Shown: positions 27,895-38,500, counted from the first letter of the stretch. The stretch: 39,818 nucleotides of DNA from Candidatus Nomurabacteria bacterium (GCA_943350875.1 CALRAL010000005.1:1-39818), one strand, 5' to 3'. Numbers and translations: made by a program. Notes: generated by a model from the letters alone, not told the origin.

Positions 27895-28443
27895 CTAGTT
27901 ATCTTTAAATTTCTTTACTGCCACCCAAACCAAAATTACTAACGCTATTCCCAAAATAATCACTTTTATCAAATTATCTGCTGAACTCCAGTAACGCATG
28001 GAAGCTATTATAAAAGAAAGAATGCCAGCAAGAGACAACGCAATGCCAATCAACATATTCTTTTTTAAGAAATTTCCAATCAATACACATAATGCACCAA
28101 GCAAGACTAAAGTAATAAACACGTTTCTATCGTAAACTTTTTGCATTTTTTCAAATTCCTGTTGTCTTAAAAAATCTGCATTACAATATCCTGGCGGAAT
28201 TTTTATATTATCAAAATAAGAACTTCCAGTTTTAACAGAAGGAGGATTGACTATCCATTGTCCACCAACTTTTAGACAATCTTCTTTGGTGGTAGGTGCT
28301 TCTACAATTTGTTGCTGAGGAAGAAAAACATTATAGTCTGGTTCTTTATAAACTAAAGAAAGAACATAATTAAAAAACATATTAAGTACTATAACAATAC
28401 CAATAATAAGAGTCCATTTAAGAACCTTTGATTGTTTATTCAT
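27895..28443 (-). CDS. Hypothetical membrane protein (about 4 TM)
   Basis: 182 aa; N-terminal TM, Cys-containing loop CLKVGGQWIVNPP...GYCNADFLRQQEFEKMQKVYDRNVFI, C-terminal TM helices. Confidence 0.75.
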   Translation of the reverse strand: MNKQSKVLKWTLIIGIVIVLNMFFNYVLSLVYKEPDYNVFLPQQQIVEAPTTKEDCLKVGGQWIVNPPSVKTGSSYFDNIKIPPGYCNADFLRQQEFEKMQKVYDRNVFITLVLLGALCVLIGNFLKKNMLIGIALSLAGILSFIIASMRYWSSADNLIKVIILGIALVILVWVAVKKFKDN

Positions 28444-28466
28444 TTCTCTATTCTACCAAAAAATTA

Positions 28467-29438
28467 TTATTTCTCCAAAGTACTCCAAACAGCAGTATTG
28501 GCCAGAGAGATATTCCTATTGTTAGATTTTTCTAGTACACATAACTCCCCAACTTCTACTTTTCCATTAAAACTCTTCATCGCGTCCTCCAATGCATAGC
28601 TCAAAGACAAAGCCGAGGAATCAGTGGCATAAGAAGTCAGAATCACAAAGAGAGGATTACTACTTAGAATCTTTTTCACCCCATTCAAAAGCTCTAACAA
28701 CTTTTCTTCTATTTTCCAGACTTCCCCTTTGGGCCCACGGCCGAACTTTGGCGGATCCATTATTATTGCATCATATTTGTTACCCCTTTTTGCTTCTCGT
28801 TCGATAAATTTTAATGCATCATCTAGAATAATTCGCATTGGCATTTTATCTAAGCCAGAAAGCTTTTGATTTTCTTTCAACCATTGCAAAGAAGCCTTTG
28901 AAGCATCCAGATGCGTGACTTCCGCCCCTGCATGTAGAGCAAACAAGCTCGCTACACCTGTATAGCCAAAAAGATTCAGGAATTTAAGACGCGGAGCAGG
29001 CGAAAGATTTTCAAAAAACGTGTGGGTTCCCTGTCCTTTTGTCCCCGAGGGCGCAGTTTTAAGAAAATTTTTCGCCTGTGAAGCTAAAATTTTATTTTCG
29101 ATAAAATCCCAATGACTGGCTTGTTCTGGAAAAAACCCAAAATGTCTAAAAGGTGTCGGCATAGCATAAAACTTGATGCCTTTGTACGACATCTCCCATT
29201 TGTCAAAGACCGTCTTTGACATCTTCCAACCCGCTTTTGCGCCTTTCTGCGAACTCCAGAATTTACCATCTATTTTCTCCCAAACTTTTTTGGGCAAAGT
29301 CTTTCCCCACACAGCATCTTCATATGGACGTACAAAAAAATACTTGCCGAGTCTTTCTAGCTTTTCTCCTTCTCCTGTGTCTAATAGCTCATAGTCAATC
29401 CATCCATCAGTTTTAAAAATTTTAATTTCTTTTTTCAT
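28467..29438 (-). CDS. Class I SAM-dependent methyltransferase (RlmI/RlmK-like rRNA methyltransferase family)
   Basis: FLNLFGYTGVASLFALHAGAEVTHLDASKASLQWLKEN; IIMDPPKFGRGPKGEVWKIEEKL. Confidence 0.88.
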   Translation of the reverse strand: MKKEIKIFKTDGWIDYELLDTGEGEKLERLGKYFFVRPYEDAVWGKTLPKKVWEKIDGKFWSSQKGAKAGWKMSKTVFDKWEMSYKGIKFYAMPTPFRHFGFFPEQASHWDFIENKILASQAKNFLKTAPSGTKGQGTHTFFENLSPAPRLKFLNLFGYTGVASLFALHAGAEVTHLDASKASLQWLKENQKLSGLDKMPMRIILDDALKFIEREAKRGNKYDAIIMDPPKFGRGPKGEVWKIEEKLLELLNGVKKILSSNPLFVILTSYATDSSALSLSYALEDAMKSFNGKVEVGELCVLEKSNNRNISLANTAVWSTLEK

Positions 29439-29442
29439 AAAT

Positions 29443-30279
29443 TTAAATCAAAAATTCTACCACATCGCCGTCTTGAACTATGTAATCTTTCCCTTCGGTA
29501 CGAACGAGACCTTTTGAGCGAGCTATAGTGTACGATCCATAATCAAGTAAATCCTTCCAATTTATGACTTCTGCACGGATAAATTTCTCTTTAAAATCAT
29601 TATGAATAGAACGACCAGCTTCTGGAGCTGTTGCCCCTCTCTTTGTAGTCCAAGCCCTCGTCTCATCCTCACCTGTAGTAAAAAAAGTGATTAAATTTAG
29701 CATGTCATAACTGGCTTTTATCAAATTATCAAGTCCTGTACCAAAAATAGGATCAATCTCTATGTAAGGCCCTGGAAGTTTTTTCTTCCAATCACCACCC
29801 CCTACCCCCTCCTCCACAAGGCGGGGGTCAATAGCTGAAGTATTTAGAACATAAAGTGTGGGTTTGTTTATATTCGCTAGTGACAATTCCATATTTATCA
29901 CTTCAATATCAAAAAGTGGATCTACCTTACCTGCCACATGGATAATGCTGTCATCTTCAAATATACGCACCACTTCTATAATGGCATCTACTTCACGAAT
30001 ATGTGAGAGAAATTTATTCCCTAGACCTTCCCCTTCTGATGCCCCCTTTACTAGTCCAGCAATATCCATAAACTCCACAACCGCAGGAATAGTTTTCTTG
30101 GATTTTGACATTACGGAAAGCTTCTCCATCCTTTCATCTGGCACAGGTACAATACCTACAGATGGATCAATAGTACAAAAAGGGTAGTTTTCTGCTGGAA
30201 CACTTTTTTTAGTAAGCGCATTAAAAAGCGTCGATTTGCCGACATTTGGAAGTCCCACAATTCCTATACTTAAAGACAT
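29443..30279 (-). CDS. ychF: YchF/OLA1-family GTPase/ATPase, short
   Basis: MSLSIGIVGLPNVGKSTLFNALTKKSVPAENYPFCTIDPSVGIVPVPDERM; C-terminal TGS IHNDFKEKFIRAEVINWKDL...EGKDYIVQDGDVVEFL; 278 aa. Confidence 0.93.
   Translation of the reverse strand: MSLSIGIVGLPNVGKSTLFNALTKKSVPAENYPFCTIDPSVGIVPVPDERMEKLSVMSKSKKTIPAVVEFMDIAGLVKGASEGEGLGNKFLSHIREVDAIIEVVRIFEDDSIIHVAGKVDPLFDIEVINMELSLANINKPTLYVLNTSAIDPRLVEEGVGGGDWKKKLPGPYIEIDPIFGTGLDNLIKASYDMLNLITFFTTGEDETRAWTTKRGATAPEAGRSIHNDFKEKFIRAEVINWKDLLDYGSYTIARSKGLVRTEGKDYIVQDGDVVEFLI
29790..29828. repeat. Dispersed palindromic repeat (family C), in frame in ychF
   Basis: AATCACCACCCCCTACCCCCTCCTCCACAAGGCGGGGGT, encoding LVEEGVGGGD. Confidence 0.9.
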
Positions 30280-30306
30280 GTTTAAAATATAGCAGAATAT
30301 TACTTT

Positions 30307-31628
30307 TTACTCAAAGGTACTTTTTTCTTCCATTTTTTGTTCAAATTTTTTATCCTCTTCAATTACCTTTTTATCTTCTTCTATTTCTTCTCTTCGGACG
30401 AAAGATTTGAAACGTTTCAAATTCCTGATGATATGGTGTCCTACTAGATAATGCAAAATCAATCCGATAAATCCGGCTAAAATGATGCCTAAAAGGATGT
30501 AAATTATATTATCTTTCAAAAATTTTATAAAAAGAGGCGGAGGAGTGACATCTATTGATACATCTCTCAAGTTCCCGGCTTTATCTAAAGCGCGCACTAT
30601 GATCCGGAGTTCTCCATCTTTTGGTAATGGCACTTGAAAGGGGCTATCCGCTTCTTGAAACACTGGAGAGACTGTGACTGGTTGCTTTTTATCAATCACT
30701 CCCACCTCATAATGATCCACCCCGGATAGATTGTCCGTTGTGAAAAAAGAAACGAGAGTCCTGTCTGCCAAGATTATATTCGCTAATAAATAATTTGCCT
30801 CTGGTACAAAAACAGCTGGCGGAACAGTATCTATCCGGATCAAAAATGTGCCCGTCGTCCCCCAAACTTTACTCTTGCTTGCTTTGATATGGAAATACCA
30901 CAAACCATCTGCTAGTTTCTCAAAAGCTTTGGTGGTATCAGTTGTATTGATAATATTTTCTGGAATAGTGTTTGGCATATTATCAAGCACATAACTAAAG
31001 CCTTCCACCTTGTCATCTTTTTCCCAAGAAAGTACTGGATTGTTATTGTTATACCAACTGGATTGAAATGGATGCGTATCGGAAAATATATTTACCCCGA
31101 GTGGAGCTTTGGGAGTGATGTTGTATTGTCCTCGATCAAATTCTACGATGGACTCCGTGCCTAGACCATCGTTCAACAATACTTTTGAATTAGCGCTAAA
31201 AGATACTATGGCTAAGCGGCTTGAAAAGTAATACTACCGACCAAACCAGCCTCTGTGTTGATGCCATTAGGCACGACTCCCACATATCGCGCAATTCCGC
31301 GAGTATTGTCATAGGAAGGAGCTTCTACCCATACCCCGATGATAGAGGTAGAGCTCGAAGGTCTGACGATAGCTAGTTTGTTCTTATCAAAATTTACAGT
31401 TAATTCTATGCCGTTAATGCTCCGGCCTTTAGTATTGACTAAGATCGGTACATCAAAAGTGGAACCTTCCACAAAGCTCCCACTCCTAGGCGACAAAGAC
31501 ACATTTACTCGTGAAAGGAGTTTAGAAGCATCCAAGTTATTGATACTTTGCGCATAAACAAAGTGCCCCAAAAAAGACGAAAAAATAATGCCACTTATTA
31601 TAAAAACTTTTGCCAATCTGTTTATCAT
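30307..31628 (-). CDS. Cohesin-domain surface protein, apparently one gene interrupted by a frameshift (ORFs 31212-31628 and 30307-31179)
   Basis: 5' ORF: signal peptide plus cohesin-like NVSLSPRSGSFVEGSTFDVPILVNTKGRSINGIELTVNFDKNKL...GLVGSITFQAA*; the 3' ORF frame continues upstream of its ATG as SRLAIVSFSANSKVLLNDGLGTES, the expected rest of the domain. Confidence 0.7.
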
Positions 31629-31639
31629 TTTGAATTCTC

Positions 31640-32794
31640 TTATGACTTTTCGATACCTTTTATTTCTTTAGTGACGATATCTTCTGCTTGTCGTAAATCC
31701 TTTTTCATATCTTTAATAAATTCCTTCTCGCTGGCAGATATTTTCTTACCCAATGCCTCATCTGCATCTTCATTCAAAACTTTAAATGATTTATGCACTA
31801 GGTCTTCGGCTTCATGCGCTTCTTGATGCACAAAAGACTTAAACTTTTTATTCTTTTTCAGATACAAAAGACTACGAAAAATTAAAATCAATAAAATAAT
31901 AGATAAAATGAGCAAGGATATTCGTATCTCTAGACTTATATCGGAAAAGAAATTACCCACTTCAATTTCGATTTTATTCGATTCATAAGTATGAGTAAAA
32001 TCTTTCAAAACCACTACCGAAAATGCATCATAAAGCCCTCGTTTCAAGGTCTTTGGCACAAGCTCTATAAACTCCCCGTTAGTGTCAGTGTCTCCTGTGA
32101 TGAAGATTTTTACTCCGTCTTTGGATACAAAAGTGGTCAGAACTTGCGCTTCTTTATATTTAGAAGTTCCGTGGATAGCCTGTTCTCCAAATTTAGAAAT
32201 TAATTCTATTTCAGGAGCAGTCAACGTAGCTGGAGCTTGAGGAGTTTCTTTTTCTACCACCTCTGGTACTACTTTTTCGGCTTTAGGAATCTTTGTTTTC
32301 TCTACTTGTTTTTTGGGTGTGATAGAATACGTAGCAGAATTTAAATTGCCTGTCACATCTGTACCCTCACCATCGTTAGCCAAGATCTTCCCATCTTTAA
32401 AACTCACTTTGCCAGTACCTTCTTTCAAGGCTTTGAGTTTAACACTTACCACCGTGCCACTAGCCCCACCAAAGCCACCGAGCGTCACACCTTCAAATAA
32501 AACTGTTCCAGCTTTTCTTGAAATAGAGGGCTCACTCACCCAGAAATTTAAAATAGACCCGCTTTTAGACACTGACTCAATGGAAAATAAATCAGTCGGG
32601 AAAGACACATTCCCGGAGATAGCATTGATCGGCGCAGTACTAGAAACCATTACTTTTACTGTCATTTTATCCCCTACTTCAAAAGTATCGCTGGCAGGAG
32701 AAACAGATAAATTTGCAGCTGAAACAGAAACTGGTAAAATACCAAAAACAAAAATGAAAACTATTATTTTACAAACCTTCGAGATCTTGGCCAT
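31640..32794 (-). CDS. Cohesin-domain membrane-anchored protein
   Basis: NLSVSPASDTFEVGDKMTVKVMVSSTAPINAISGNVSFP...VLFEGVTLGGFGGASGTVVSVKLKALKEGTGKVSFKDGKILANDGEGTD; C-terminal TM. Confidence 0.8.
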   Translation of the reverse strand: MAKISKVCKIIVFIFVFGILPVSVSAANLSVSPASDTFEVGDKMTVKVMVSSTAPINAISGNVSFPTDLFSIESVSKSGSILNFWVSEPSISRKAGTVLFEGVTLGGFGGASGTVVSVKLKALKEGTGKVSFKDGKILANDGEGTDVTGNLNSATYSITPKKQVEKTKIPKAEKVVPEVVEKETPQAPATLTAPEIELISKFGEQAIHGTSKYKEAQVLTTFVSKDGVKIFITGDTDTNGEFIELVPKTLKRGLYDAFSVVVLKDFTHTYESNKIEIEVGNFFSDISLEIRISLLILSIILLILIFRSLLYLKKNKKFKSFVHQEAHEAEDLVHKSFKVLNEDADEALGKKISASEKEFIKDMKKDLRQAEDIVTKEIKGIEKS

Positions 32795-33684
32795 AATTTT
32801 TTATGAAAATAAAATATACTAAATAATACTATTATTATAGCAAACAAAAGTACATTGTTATACCATTTTCTGTTCCCCTCTTGTGGATCAAACACTATTA
32901 TTCTCTCATTCCCTTTTTTATCAACCGCTTTGATGTAAATGATTTTGTTTAAATTTTGATTTTGGAGTAGATACGGACTCACCGCATTTTTAAATTCTCC
33001 AGATCTGCCTTCACGCACTTCATAATGGTCTACACCAGAGATCTTATCTACGGTTGAAAAAGCTACGAAATTCTGACCTCCAAACAAAGCTTCATCATTA
33101 CCAATAACAGGAGTGAAGTCTTCAGGTAACTCTTGATCCAACAATTCTTCTTTATGATTTACACTACTTTTTGTAGAAATAAATAAATTCGCATCTTTTT
33201 GAGTAAAGTCTATCTTCGTCCCCTTACCATCATTTCTTAGAATTTTTATATCTGCCAATGAAAAAACTGCTTGACCACTCTTTTCAGATTTAAAAACTAA
33301 GCTAAAAACACTGTTCTGGCCACTAAAACCAAGTGGGGTAATACCAGAAAAGAAGACAGACCCTTCTTTTTCCAAATGTGGCTTTTCCACCCAGAAACTT
33401 ATCACTCCGCCACCTTCACGCACATCTTTAAATTCTAACAAGGCATCATTGAATTTGACTCTGCCTTCTACGGCGTTGATAGAACTTACAGAATTAATCT
33501 CTATATTTAATAAAAATTCTTCATTCAAATCCACACTTTTTTTATCTAAAGAAAAATATATTTCATCCGATGAAGCCTGCACAAAAATAAATGAAAATAC
33601 GAAAAAGCTTAATATAAATGTAGGAAATAAAATTATTTTAAAAATGTTTTTCATGTTTTTTACCCCATCTACTACCCCGTCCAA
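32764..33684 (-). CDS. Cohesin-domain protein with Ig-like domain and C-terminal TM
   Basis: IYFSLDKKSVDLNEEFLLNIEINSVSSINAVEGRVKFN...VFFSGITPLGFSGQNSVFSLVFKSEKSGQAVFSLADIKILRNDGKGTK; DKISGVDHYEV; TM plus basic tail. Confidence 0.78.
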   Translation of the reverse strand: MDGVVDGVKNMKNIFKIILFPTFILSFFVFSFIFVQASSDEIYFSLDKKSVDLNEEFLLNIEINSVSSINAVEGRVKFNDALLEFKDVREGGGVISFWVEKPHLEKEGSVFFSGITPLGFSGQNSVFSLVFKSEKSGQAVFSLADIKILRNDGKGTKIDFTQKDANLFISTKSSVNHKEELLDQELPEDFTPVIGNDEALFGGQNFVAFSTVDKISGVDHYEVREGRSGEFKNAVSPYLLQNQNLNKIIYIKAVDKKGNERIIVFDPQEGNRKWYNNVLLFAIIIVLFSIFYFHKKLWPRSRRFVK

Positions 33685-35015
33685 TTATAAGCCAAAATAC
33701 TAAAATCAACCAAGTCGATCTTACCATCATTGTTTAATTTTGCTGATTCTACTGCTTTAAAATTCGCCCCGAGTGGCTTTTTATACCAAAAAGCAGCGAT
33801 AGAGAAATCCACCAGGTTTATCTTGCAATCCCCATTCAAATCCGCTTTTAGGTTGCATTTAGTCAAATCCTTTTCTTTTGTTTTAGTACCCACTAGGAAC
33901 CCTACTGAAGCGCCATAAGGACTAATGACTTCTTCCTTGCTGGCTTTGGAACGAGCCGAGTGTTTGCCGAGCTCTAGAACCGAAGTATCAAAATTGAGCA
34001 AATACACTCCGTTCGTGTCAGCTTTTCTTTTAATAAAATATTCTTGTTCAGAATTGACATTGATGGTCACTTCAGCTGATTGAGCACTTTGTCCGAAAAC
34101 TGTGATGTTTTCACCCTTTTTCACTTCTTCTTTGTCCACAGTGATAGTCGGGGCGATAAATATGCCCCCGATGTTCGTGATCACCCCAGAGGTAATGAAA
34201 ATAGGAAAAGTAAATGGATTGGAACGAATTCCATTTTTATCTATTCCATAAACTGAAAAATTGTAATTCCCAGTGGACAGATCAGAAAGTGAAGCAGAGA
34301 AATTACTATCTGGACCAGCGATAGTCGTGACTACGATTTGCCCATCTTTTAGAATAGTCACTTTACTTAGTGGATACGCTCGTCCAGAGAAATTCACCCC
34401 AGTCTGCTGTCCGTTGTTATTTCCACCTCCCCCGCCACCTCCTCCTCCGCCTCCGCCACCACCTCCCCCCCCGCCATTTCCAGGTGGTGTGACAGGAGCC
34501 GTAGGTGTGGCACTCACTACAGAGGACATAGACAAAAGTGTATCATTAGAAAAAGAACGGACTTTAAAATAATAAGTGGTGCTATTCGTCAGTCCTGTTT
34601 TGGTATAAGCTAAAACATTCCCGACATTGGTATAAGTGTAAGTTCCCGCACTGGCAGTGCTGACCCCCACTTCATAACTATTCACTGTCGCGTTGTATCC
34701 TACCGAAGCTGTCCAAGTGAGCGATACCTGCGCATTACCAGCTGTGGCAGACACTGCGGAGGAAGAAGCAGTGGGAAAGTTCAGAAAACCATAACGACTT
34801 AAAAAAGAGGAAGAAGAACCAGTGCCCGAAAACAGAGTTTCCCCGACACTTTCCAGCTTGAAACTTGTGGATGTGCCATATCCTCCACTAGTGCCTACCA
34901 CCGGATCACGAATGATAAAACTGGTACTGCTCAAGTCCCCCGCTAAAGCATTTTGAGCTAAAAATATAGAAAATATGATTATTAAAAGAAAATTTCTCAT
35001 TGTATTGTTATCCAC
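33672..35015 (-). CDS. Secreted fibronectin-III/dockerin protein with poly-Gly linker
   Basis: Signal peptide; FN3-like SAVSATAGNAQVSLTWTASVGYNATVNSYEVGVSTAS; dockerin pair DLNGDCKINLVDFSIAAFWYKK and KLNNDGKIDLVDFSILAYNWTG at the C-terminus. Confidence 0.85.
   Translation of the reverse strand: MDNNTMRNFLLIIIFSIFLAQNALAGDLSSTSFIIRDPVVGTSGGYGTSTSFKLESVGETLFSGTGSSSSFLSRYGFLNFPTASSSAVSATAGNAQVSLTWTASVGYNATVNSYEVGVSTASAGTYTYTNVGNVLAYTKTGLTNSTTYYFKVRSFSNDTLLSMSSVVSATPTAPVTPPGNGGGGGGGGGGGGGGGGGGNNNGQQTGVNFSGRAYPLSKVTILKDGQIVVTTIAGPDSNFSASLSDLSTGNYNFSVYGIDKNGIRSNPFTFPIFITSGVITNIGGIFIAPTITVDKEEVKKGENITVFGQSAQSAEVTINVNSEQEYFIKRKADTNGVYLLNFDTSVLELGKHSARSKASKEEVISPYGASVGFLVGTKTKEKDLTKCNLKADLNGDCKINLVDFSIAAFWYKKPLGANFKAVESAKLNNDGKIDLVDFSILAYNWTG
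34423..34473 (-). repeat. Simple GGN-type repeat encoding a poly-glycine tract
   Basis: Plus strand ccacctcccccgccacctcctcctccgcctccgccaccacctccccccccgcc. Confidence 0.9.
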
Positions 35016-35078
35016 ATAATATGCTTGACTTTATATTCCAAACTGATATATTAAATACATTATGGCTTCGGCCTCCGA

Positions 35079-35102
35079 GAAATCCCGCGAAAGCGGGATT
35101 TC
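35079..35102. terminator. Perfect 10-bp hairpin at the 3' end of the MazF-like gene (possible terminator or repeat)
   Basis: GAAATCCCGC-GAAA-GCGGGATTTC, just past the stop codon at 35107. Confidence 0.45.
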
Positions 35103-35106
35103 GATT

Positions 35107-35520
35107 TTATATACTATCCTTGAAAACTTTCATAATTTTATTAAAACTATCTATTGATAATATATCCACTTTTCTTAATAATCTTTTATTGCTAATAACA
35201 CGGGCTTGGGTCAATTTCACCCATACAGGCTTTTCTCTGTATTCACCAGTTTTAACGTCTTTTGTTTTTATAAAAATTTTATAATGGAATTTGTCATTTC
35301 TTTCTCTGCTTGTAATTGGTAATACAAGCATTGTTTCTTTATTATATACGTTGGCAATTAAAACCGGTCTTTCAAAATTATCATTCTTTCCATCTATTTC
35401 TGCTCCTAAATTTAATCCTAAAGAACACCACCAAACTTCTCTGGGGTGCGCAAAAATCTCTCTGTTTTCTTTTTCAAAAATCTTCTTCAAATTATTCCAC
35501 GTATCAAAATCTTTCTTCAT
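35107..35520 (-). CDS. PemK/MazF-family toxin-like protein
   Basis: HPREVWWCSLGLNLGAEIDGKNDNFERPVLIANVYNKETMLVLPITSRERN...KPVWVKLTQARVISNKRLLRKVDILSIDSFNKIMKVF. Confidence 0.8.
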   Translation of the reverse strand: MKKDFDTWNNLKKIFEKENREIFAHPREVWWCSLGLNLGAEIDGKNDNFERPVLIANVYNKETMLVLPITSRERNDKFHYKIFIKTKDVKTGEYREKPVWVKLTQARVISNKRLLRKVDILSIDSFNKIMKVFKDSI

Positions 35521-35529
35521 ATATAAATA

Positions 35530-38500
35530 CTAAGGTGTCACTGTATTGTCAGGACTGAGAGGGGCATCACCACCCCCATCCCCTCCTTGATTAAGCCCGT
35601 CTACAGGCGTGGCAGGGATAGGTGTCGAAGGAGACGGGGTGGTAATTTCTTCTGAATTTGGAATTGGAGTTAAATCACCACCCCCATCCCCTCCTTGATT
35701 AAGGAGGGGTGCCGATTCGAGAGGCGGAGTGGTAACTGGTTCTGGAGCAACTGGAGTTAATGCATTCCCTGTCATCATCGTCTCTAATTTGTCACCATCT
35801 ATACAGACTTCATTTCCATCACTCTTTTTTAAACAAATCTGCTCACTGTGTATTTTCTTCGTAAATAATTCATCAAAGTATCCACGAATCGCCGTCACCC
35901 GGGCACTCATAAAATCCACCAAGAACTTTTTCCCTTCATTTACCTTATTCATAACAATTTCTACGGGATCAAATGGCGTTTCAGTTTGGATGTCAGTGAT
36001 AGAAGTATGCTCGTCACTGATGGTAATAAAATCAGCAAGGTTTTGGTTGCCAATATTTGGATCATATTGGCCAGGATTAATAAACACCATTACTTGTCCA
36101 ACTTCATTATTACCAGTGTATGGTTCTAGCGCAATTCCAACTACCATACCAGCTTGATTAGCTTTCATGGCTACTCCAGGAGTAGAAGAAGAAGTTAAAT
36201 AATCGCCAACTTCAATAGCACCATTTTCACTTGAAACTTTTACCATCACACGACCATTTAGAGCAATAGGCTTGCGATTGTCAGATTCTTTTATATTATA
36301 ACCAATACTATTAAAATCTCCTGCTTTAGTTACATCAGATACAACACCAATTATTTTCTTTTCATAAGGTAATGATGTTTTAACTAATTTAGATACACGC
36401 TCATTATCTGTGGTAGTAATAAAATCAGAACCCGTCATGACTATATCACCAACATCGACACCAACATCGACAGAATACATTTCCATGTAGTCGGCACTTA
36501 CTGTAGTCAAACAATCAGTTATAGCTTCGGTCTGTGCACCATTGTTTGCATGACACAATGCAAAAGTATTGGAATTAGCAAAAGTAGCAGTCACATTACC
36601 ACTACCATCAACTGACCAACCGTTACCGGAGACTTGTTTATCCCAACCTGTACCAATTTTTATACCATTTTCTGTACCTGCACCAGCAGAGGTCAAATTT
36701 TGAATAAAAATACCATTCAATGTACCAGCAGCTGGACCAGAAGTAGTAGGTGCAATAATATTGATACCACTCATAGTACCACCAGTTACAACAGCACCTG
36801 AAGCTGGGACAAGAACACGTACCCCATCGGCCACAGCAGTTCCAGCTGTTTGAGTAAGTACAGGTAACACTACATTCAATCCACGCCAATTAGCTGTACC
36901 GGTATTAGTAGTTACCGCACCCGCAGTTCCAACATTAAATGCTGCATAATTGCCAGTACTAGAAGTTATAGATATAGTTGGAGTTTTAGCATTTATAACA
37001 GTCACATCTTGTGCAGCTACAGGAGTGGTAACATTTGTATTTAAATCTAAAGATATACCAGTAAGAGCAGCGGCACCTTGAGTAGAACTTGATGGAAAAC
37101 GTAAATTTACAATAGTACCAGAAGTATTAGAAGTATCTAAATCCACTAATGTTCCTGTTGTGAGTGAATTACCAGCAAAAACAAAAGCTGAAGAAGTGGT
37201 TGTACCAGTCGCAACTTTTGAAGTGAATGTTTGAGCACCAGTTCCAGTTTTAAAATTAAGTGCTGTAGCACCCGTCACGTTACCTATGGTCGCTATCCCC
37301 TTAAATGCACCATCCATGATATTTACTACATTGTTCGTTGCACCACCACTAGCAATATTCACAGTTGTGACTGCGCCACCACCTATTTCACCTAGATATA
37401 TAGCTCCTGTTTGTGCTGCACCACCAATAACAATAGTACCAGCTGTAGCAGCAGAAAGACCAATAGCAGCTGTAGCAGCTGTAGTACCAGTTGATGATGT
37501 GCCACCCTTTATTAATGTTATTGAAGACGTAGTATTTGCACCTACAGTAATAGTCTTTGCCAAAGCAGATGTTCCAATATTAAGCGCTCCAGCGGTTCCT
37601 CCAGTACCCACATCTAAAGTCACTGCACCAGATGTACTACCTGCAGTCACAGTACCTGATTTTATTGTTACTGCTCCAGAAGAACCAGATGTAGCTCCAC
37701 CAATACCAGAAGTTACTGAAATAGCGCCCCCATTACCAGTACTAGTTGTAGCACTAGCCGTACCACCATTTATAGATACTGCACCACCAGCAGCAGCAGT
37801 GGATGTGCCTATTGCAGCTCCAGCTGTTAATGTGATATCTCCACCTGCACCACCTGCTGTACCACCATTTATATTACCCCCATTGCCAGCAGTAAGAATA
37901 AAACTGCCTCCTTTTCCTCCTGTTCCTGTACTTGTTGGTTTACCGCCAGCACCCAAAGTCCAAGCAATACCACCACCGATACCAGCAAGACCTGTCACTG
38001 TATCTCCACCGCTACCAAAGGTAAAAGTCATTCCCCCACCAGTACCAGCAGAATTACCACCAGTACCAGAATTATTACTTCCACCATTGCCACCAGTTAA
38101 AGTAAGAGCATTTCCACCTGTTCCACCTGATTTAGCACCCGAAGTCGATGCACCATTACCACCTGTTGCTGTAATACCACTTCCAGCAGTAGATACACCA
38201 GCAGTAGATACACCACCATTACCACCTGTTGCTGTAATACCACTTCCACCATTGCCACCAGTATTACCAGCACCTACAGCAGCACTACTCTCACCCCCAG
38301 TACCACCATATGCTGTAATACCACTTCCACCATTACTACCGGCAACAGAAGAACTACTACCACCCACTCCACCAACAAAATAAGCCGCGACACCACCTGT
38401 ATTAGTTGTCAAATTACCTAAAGGAGAACCTTCACCACCTGTATCCTGAGTACCAGAGCCACCAACAAAATAAGCCGCGACACCACCTGCTTTATTACTT

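Noticed and set aside
28990-29060. Possible repeat insert in the methyltransferase (APSGTKGQGTHTFFENLSPAP)
   Set aside because: No second copy found in the window; could be ordinary sequence divergence.
34273-34572. 99-aa plus-strand poly-proline ORF
   Set aside because: Antisense of the poly-Gly linker in the dockerin protein.
37286-38383. 365-aa proline/valine-rich plus-strand ORF
   Set aside because: Antisense mirror of the Gly-rich coding repeats (GGN read as NCC); the minus-strand frame runs through the whole region.
37150-38500. CRISPR-like repetition
   Set aside because: Repeats are irregular, in-frame Gly-rich codon repeats with no constant spacer structure; no CRISPR array or cas genes seen in the window.
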